The notes under the pieces: model-generated | What the model was told of the DNA's origin: nothing | What the model saw: only the letters and a program-made list of their open reading frames with translations | Database searches by the model: none | Part shown: piece after piece, positions 59,791 to 64,000 of the stretch | Layout of the letters: each line of letters starts with the position of its first letter | Position numbering within the stretch: position 1 is the first letter of the stretch | Translations under genes and position numbers: made by a program | Assembly (NCBI RefSeq): GCF_900142755.1 | Contig: NZ_FRCA01000003.1 | Span: 186,001 to 250,000, forward strand | Length of the DNA: 64,000 nucleotides | Reading direction: 5' to 3' | Source: Halomonas cupida | Lineage (GTDB): Bacteria > Pseudomonadota > Gammaproteobacteria > Pseudomonadales > Halomonadaceae

Positions 59791-61248
59791 ATGAGCCAGG
59801 TAGACTGGCAGTCCTATCGCTGTCACGACTTTCATGATGAGCTGATGGCGGCACCAGGCAAACCTCGTGATGCCGCTAGAATGTTGTGTGATGCGCTCGC
59901 GGGATTCGATGCCGATGAGCTGGCCGAGCGCAAGGCCGCCGCCGAGGTGGCGATACGCACCATGGGAATTACCTTCACGGTCTATTCCGAAGGCAGCATG
60001 ATTGATCGGGCCTGGCCCTTCGATATTGTTCCTCGCATTATCCCCGCCGATGAATGGCGGCGTACCGAGGCAGGTCTCAAGCAGCGTGTCGAGGCACTCA
60101 ATCTTTTCATCGACGATCTCTATCACGACCAGAAGGTGGTCAAGGATGGGGTGTTACCCGCTGAAGTACTGGCGCAGTCGGTGAACTTCCGCCCGCAGTG
60201 TGTTGGTGTATCGCCGCCCCATGGCACCTGGGCCCATATCTGTGGCTCGGATCTGGTGCGCGGTGACGACGGCACTCTCTATGTGCTTGAGGACAATCTG
60301 CGTATCCCCTCCGGTGTTTCCTACATGCTGGAAAACCGTAACGTCACCAAGCGGGTATTGCCGGAGTTGTTCGCCTCAGGGCATATCCTGCCGGTCGATG
60401 ATTATGTTCCCCAGCTTTACGATATGCTGGCGGGCCTGTCGCCCCGTTACTGGGATGATCCTCAAGTGGTGGTGCTGACACCGGGCATCTACAACTCGGC
60501 CTACTATGAACACGCCTATCTGGCCCAGCAGATGGGGGTTCAACTGGTGCAGGGATCGGACCTGGTGGTGGGCGATGATGACGTGGTCTACATGCGGACC
60601 ATCCAGGGCCTGACCCGCGTCGATGTCATCTATCGGCGTATCGACGATGATTTTCTCGACCCGGAGGCCTTCCGCAAGGATTCGACGCTCGGCGTACCGG
60701 GGCTGATGCGTGCGTGGCGGCGAGGCACGGTGGCACTGGCCAACGCACCGGGGGCTGGAGTGGCCGACGACAAGGTGGTCTATACCTTCGTGCCCGAGCT
60801 GATCCGCTATTACCTGGACCAGGACGCCTTGCTGCCCAATGTCCCCAGCTACCTGTGCATGAACGAAGGCGATCGCCATTACGTACAGGAGCACCTCGAC
60901 GAACTGGTCATCAAGCCGGCCAATGAGTCGGGCGGTTATGGCATGTTGATTGGCCCCCATGCCAGTCAGGCAGAGCGCGCCGAGTTCTCCCGTCGTATCG
61001 AGTCCGATCCTCGCAATTACATGGCGCAACCGATGCTCAAACTGTCGACCACACCGACGCTGTTCGAAGGGCGGCCACAGCCACGTCATGTCGATCTACG
61101 TCCGTTCATCCTCTCCGGACAGGACGATGCCTATGTCACCACTGGGGGGCTGACCCGAGTGGCACTGGTGGAGGGCTCGCTGGTGGTCAATTCCTCTCAG
61201 GGAGGAGGAAGCAAGGACACCTGGATCGTCGAGATGGGGGAGTCGTGA
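59791..61248 (+). CDS. Circularly permuted type-2 ATP-grasp protein
   Basis: A 485-residue protein of the circularly permuted ATP-grasp family. Landmarks are GITFTVYSEGSMIDRAWPFDIVPRII (in part), PHGTWAHICGSDLVRGDDG, YVLEDNLRIPSGVSYMLENR and VIKPANESGGYGMLIGPHAS. Such enzymes are thought to form amide bonds in an unidentified peptide-like product and are nearly always encoded with an alpha-E protein and often a transglutaminase-like protein. The downstream gene is the alpha-E partner, 4 bases away. A GGGAGG lies about 10 bases before the ATG. Confidence 0.93.
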   Translation: MSQVDWQSYRCHDFHDELMAAPGKPRDAARMLCDALAGFDADELAERKAAAEVAIRTMGITFTVYSEGSMIDRAWPFDIVPRIIPADEWRRTEAGLKQRVEALNLFIDDLYHDQKVVKDGVLPAEVLAQSVNFRPQCVGVSPPHGTWAHICGSDLVRGDDGTLYVLEDNLRIPSGVSYMLENRNVTKRVLPELFASGHILPVDDYVPQLYDMLAGLSPRYWDDPQVVVLTPGIYNSAYYEHAYLAQQMGVQLVQGSDLVVGDDDVVYMRTIQGLTRVDVIYRRIDDDFLDPEAFRKDSTLGVPGLMRAWRRGTVALANAPGAGVADDKVVYTFVPELIRYYLDQDALLPNVPSYLCMNEGDRHYVQEHLDELVIKPANESGGYGMLIGPHASQAERAEFSRRIESDPRNYMAQPMLKLSTTPTLFEGRPQPRHVDLRPFILSGQDDAYVTTGGLTRVALVEGSLVVNSSQGGGSKDTWIVEMGES

Positions 61249-61252
61249 CGCC

Positions 61253-62236
61253 ATGCTGATGCTTTCAAGAGTTGCCGAGAACCTGTATTGGGTGGCGCGC
61301 TATATCGAGCGCGCTGAGGACACCGCTCGTCTGGTCAACGTCACCAGTCACCTGATGCTTGATATGCCGGAGCGCCAGCCGCTGGGCTGGTCGGCGATGA
61401 TCGATATCACCGGTGGCGCCGAGGCGTTCGAACGCCTCTATGACGAGCGCACTGACCACAATGTGGTGCAGTTCCTGTGTGCCGATCGCCACAATCCCGG
61501 TTCGATCCTGTCGGCGCTGGCACTGGCCAGGGAGAATCTACGCACCACACGTGACGTGGTGCCTCGCGAAGTCTGGGAGGGCGTCAACCAGCTGTACATG
61601 ACCGCCTGCAGCCAGGCGGAGTGCGGTCTGGGGCCGAGCTGCCTGGATCTGTTCCTCGGTCAGGTCATCAACGGCTGCCAGACCCTCACCGGGCTGGTGG
61701 AGGGGACCTTGAGCCACGGCGAGCCGCGGACCTTCATGTTACTGGGGCAGCAGGTCGAGCGAGCCGACATGACCACGCGGATCATCGACGTGCGCTCGGG
61801 CAACCTGCTGCCACGTAACGATGACGAGATCCTGCCCTTTGTGCATCTGCAGTGGATGAGCGTGCTCAAGTCGTTGACCGCCTACCAGATGTATCGTCAG
61901 CATGTCCGCCTGCGCGTCTGTGCCGTCGACGTGCTGACGTTCCTGTTGCAGGACCCGCACCTGCCGCGCTCGGTGGCGCGCAGTGTCAGGGATCTCTCCG
62001 ATGCCTTGCAGGATCTGCCGCGGCACGAGCGAGCGCTGGCGGCAGCCACCCGGATACGAGCGGATGTGGCCGAGGCCGATGTGAGTGCCCTGGTAAGTTC
62101 TCCGGAGGCATTGAGTGCCTTCATCGATGAGGTCCAGGTAGGGCTGGGGAGATTGCACGACGCCATTGCCCTGACTTACTTCCCTTCCATTCATGCTCTG
62201 GGGGAGGTTGAGCCGATCAACGTCGCTCAGGCCTGA
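61253..62236 (+). CDS. Alpha-E domain protein
   Basis: A 327-residue all-helical protein beginning MLSRVAENLYWVARYIERAEDTARL, in part the signature of alpha-E proteins, with later SLDLFLGQ-like and LLPRNDDEILPFVHLQWMSVLKSL features. It partners the ATP-grasp enzyme in a predicted peptide-ligating system. The third common member, a transglutaminase-like protease, does not follow; a strong terminator and a convergent gene do. Confidence 0.92.
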   Translation: MLMLSRVAENLYWVARYIERAEDTARLVNVTSHLMLDMPERQPLGWSAMIDITGGAEAFERLYDERTDHNVVQFLCADRHNPGSILSALALARENLRTTRDVVPREVWEGVNQLYMTACSQAECGLGPSCLDLFLGQVINGCQTLTGLVEGTLSHGEPRTFMLLGQQVERADMTTRIIDVRSGNLLPRNDDEILPFVHLQWMSVLKSLTAYQMYRQHVRLRVCAVDVLTFLLQDPHLPRSVARSVRDLSDALQDLPRHERALAAATRIRADVAEADVSALVSSPEALSAFIDEVQVGLGRLHDAIALTYFPSIHALGEVEPINVAQA

Positions 62237-62262
62237 GCCAGTCGTCGACCTGTCAGCCATCA

Positions 62263-62296
62263 CCAGGGGCACCTCATCGGTGCCCCTGGGGTTTTC
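62263..62296. terminator. Intrinsic terminator after the alpha-E gene
   Basis: A perfect 11-bp stem (CCAGGGGCACC at 62263-62273 and GGTGCCCCTGG at 62279-62289) with a 5-base loop is followed by GGTTTTC. It ends the ATP-grasp/alpha-E transcript and may serve the convergent metallopeptidase gene. Confidence 0.9.
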
Positions 62297-62321
62297 AAGG
62301 GTGAGGCAATCCCGACGCCTG

Positions 62322-63395
62322 TCAGTTGGCGGGTGCCTGTAGTCGCTGGCGCAGGATCAGTTCATGGACGTACTCCAGCTTGGCGTACAGCGCCGGGGTG
62401 ATGATTTCCGGCACGATATCCACCAGACCCATTTCACGATTGACTTCATTGAGCGCCATGCCCAGGCGCTGGAAGGTGGTCAGCATGGCGTGCAGATCCT
62501 CTTCGTAACCGGTGGGGGTGATCCCGAAGTTTCCGGCGGTATCGAGTACGGCCACCATGTCGAGGTAGAAGGCAAAGGTTTCGGCGAAGTCTTCCCAGGG
62601 GTGCATGGTGGCGTAGGCGGACACATGACGTTCGGCCCAGTCTACCGGGGCCCCCACGGCATAGTAGCGCTCCAGGGCCTCGGCGTAGCTGGGCGAGTTG
62701 TGGTCGCCGAATACCGCGATGCAGGCCGCTTCCTCGTCATGCCCCTTGATCAGCAGGTCCCAGTAGTAATGCGCGACCTCATGCCGAAAGTGGCCGATCA
62801 GGGTGCGCTGGGCTTCCTTGAAATCGCGACGCAGACGCTCGCGCTCGACATCGTCGGCTTCCTTGACGTTGATGGTGATCAGCCCGTCGGCATGCCCGGT
62901 GTAGACGGGGTCGAGGGCATGATGGGACTGCCACTCCCCATCGTCGCTGGGAACCTCATCGGCAAGGAAGGCGAAAGTCAGCGGAGGAGGGGCCTTCTGT
63001 GGGTCCACCTCATGGGGCAGACCCAACAGGTCGAGGGTATAGAACATGCGTCGCTTGGCGCTTTCCAGCTTGGCCCAGCGATGGCGATGCCCGTCGACCT
63101 CGAGATCGGGAATCTGCCTGTTATGGCGACAGCAATCACAGAGTACGATGCCGGCTTCGGCGCTGTGTAACGGGATCATGCGGTTGCACACGTTCTCCAC
63201 GGCATAGTTCTGGCACTTGACCAGCAGGCTGACGCAGTCGGGATTGCTGCAGTGGTAACGGCCATCGCCGAGTGGCGTCAGGGCACTGATCGTCTGGCAG
63301 GCAGAGCACCAGCCGAGCTCGGAGTGGCAGGACTGGCACAGGGTGTTGTCGATGAACAGTCGGTTGTCACAGCAGTGGCACGTGAAATAGCGCAT
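62322..63395 (-). CDS. Putative zinc-binding metallopeptidase
   Basis: A 357-residue protein. The first ~95 residues hold a cysteine-rich zinc-ribbon region (CHCCDNRLFIDNTLCQSC, CSACQ, CDCCRHN). The catalytic part has HFRHEVAHYYWD, the HExxH zinc motif of the family, and later HPWEDFAETFAFYLDM with a likely third ligand glutamate. It has the layout of the putative zinc-binding metallopeptidases found beside ATP-grasp/alpha-E genes in many proteobacteria. It converges on that pair here, supporting a shared pathway. Confidence 0.9.
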   Translation of the reverse strand: MRYFTCHCCDNRLFIDNTLCQSCHSELGWCSACQTISALTPLGDGRYHCSNPDCVSLLVKCQNYAVENVCNRMIPLHSAEAGIVLCDCCRHNRQIPDLEVDGHRHRWAKLESAKRRMFYTLDLLGLPHEVDPQKAPPPLTFAFLADEVPSDDGEWQSHHALDPVYTGHADGLITINVKEADDVERERLRRDFKEAQRTLIGHFRHEVAHYYWDLLIKGHDEEAACIAVFGDHNSPSYAEALERYYAVGAPVDWAERHVSAYATMHPWEDFAETFAFYLDMVAVLDTAGNFGITPTGYEEDLHAMLTTFQRLGMALNEVNREMGLVDIVPEIITPALYAKLEYVHELILRQRLQAPAN

Positions 63396-63480
63396 ATCGC
63401 CTCCTCGGGGGGAGCTGCCCCGGAACGAAGGGCAGTATAACCACGCCTGTGGCGCTGGCTGACGACATGCATGTTATGGA

Positions 63481-64000
63481 TTATGCATCTTTCAGCATAT
63501 GGTCGAGGAAGGCGATCTGATCACGGCTGAAGGTGTCCTGCATGGCACCCTGGTAGATGTCGAAGTGGCCCGCATCATAGGTCTTCAGCGTGGCAAGGTC
63601 GGCAAGGCGAGCGGCGGTGCGGTAGGCCGCGGCAGTGGGTGTCACCGTATCGCGCAGACAGAGCTGCAGCAGCACCGGGCAGCGAATACGTCCGGCACGC
63701 TGGATGGGGCGATACATCCCCAGCGTCATCAGCATGCGTGCCGACATGCTGTTGATGAAATTGTCGGCGGCAAAGCGGCGAATACCATCTTCGGCATCGG
63801 GCGCCGTCATTGCCGCCAGGCTGCCCGGCTCTCCGACAATAGGCACATGTTTCGGTTCGCTGCCGATCAGGCCACGCAGGGTGTCTTGCAGGGCGAATGC
63901 CGTCAGCTTGAGGACGGATTTCCAGCCGCTCTCGCGCAGTTTGGCGAGTACCGACGTCATGCCATCCAGCATAGGGTTCATGGCGATCACTGCCGCGATA
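63481..64000 (-). CDS. Alpha/beta hydrolase, C-terminal part (cut by window)
   Basis: The last ~173 residues of an alpha/beta-hydrolase-like protein; the frame is open to the right edge, so the nucleophile region is missing. The aspartate (LCLRDTVTP) and histidine (YDAGHFDIYQG) of a catalytic triad are visible in the expected order, with a helical lid region before them. A GTG at 63990 could mimic a start, but the frame continues beyond it. The substrate is unknown. Confidence 0.8.
   Translation of the reverse strand, partial: IAAVIAMNPMLDGMTSVLAKLRESGWKSVLKLTAFALQDTLRGLIGSEPKHVPIVGEPGSLAAMTAPDAEDGIRRFAADNFINSMSARMLMTLGMYRPIQRAGRIRCPVLLQLCLRDTVTPTAAAYRTAARLADLATLKTYDAGHFDIYQGAMQDTFSRDQIAFLDHMLKDA

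Overview
The window looks like chromosomal DNA of a GC-rich gammaproteobacterium of the Halomonas type. This is inferred from gene content and protein character (fused NarK1-NarK2, narGHJI with a trailing parvulin, a complete type VI secretion locus, a DUF1302 outer-membrane protein beside an alkyl sulfatase). No rRNA or tRNA gene is present to fix the taxonomy. Both ends cut through genes: an ABC exporter at the left and an alpha/beta hydrolase at the right.

Left part (1-10.9 kb): end of an ABC exporter; a very large LysM protein of unknown role read leftward; then an AraC-type regulator, a DUF1302 outer-membrane protein and a secreted SdsA/BDS1-type alkyl sulfatase read rightward, which together look like an alkyl-sulfate ester utilisation module; then a small SirB2-type membrane protein on the opposite strand.

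Denitrification part (10.9-22 kb): a leftward operon narK(1-2 fusion)-narG-narH-narJ-narI-parvulin for nitrate uptake and respiratory nitrate reduction. Upstream of narK lie about 0.8 kb without a convincing gene but with several dyads and tandem repeats.

Type VI secretion part (22-53.6 kb): an NlpE-like lipoprotein gene and an unknown gene, then tssB-C-E-F-G-H-J-K-L-M, tagF and a second, short TssM-like protein fused to an OmpA peptidoglycan-binding domain. These are followed by hcp, tssA, a thiolase/ketosynthase-like protein, vgrG, a DUF4123 adaptor, a VasX-like membrane-acting effector, a membrane immunity candidate, the decayed tail of a second effector, a second immunity candidate and a PAAR tip protein. 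All twelve essential products of the locus except the tip are encoded before hcp or between hcp and vgrG; the tip and cargo genes close the cluster. The cargo end is visibly richer in A+T than the machinery genes.

Right part (53.6-64 kb): a leftward tripartite ABC efflux system (HlyD-FtsX-ATPase) facing a divergent TetR regulator with two obvious operators between them; a YdcF-type protein; a pair of overlapping tiny CxxC proteins; pgpA; a circularly permuted ATP-grasp plus alpha-E protein pair convergent with a zinc metallopeptidase; and the end of a hydrolase.

A recurring oddity is a set of short direct-repeat arrays (units of 8-15 bp, about 3-5.5 copies) in at least seven intergenic gaps. 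The strongest biological leads are the TssM-OmpA fusion, the duplicated and decayed effector/immunity junction, the thiolase-like T6SS accessory protein and the large LysM protein.
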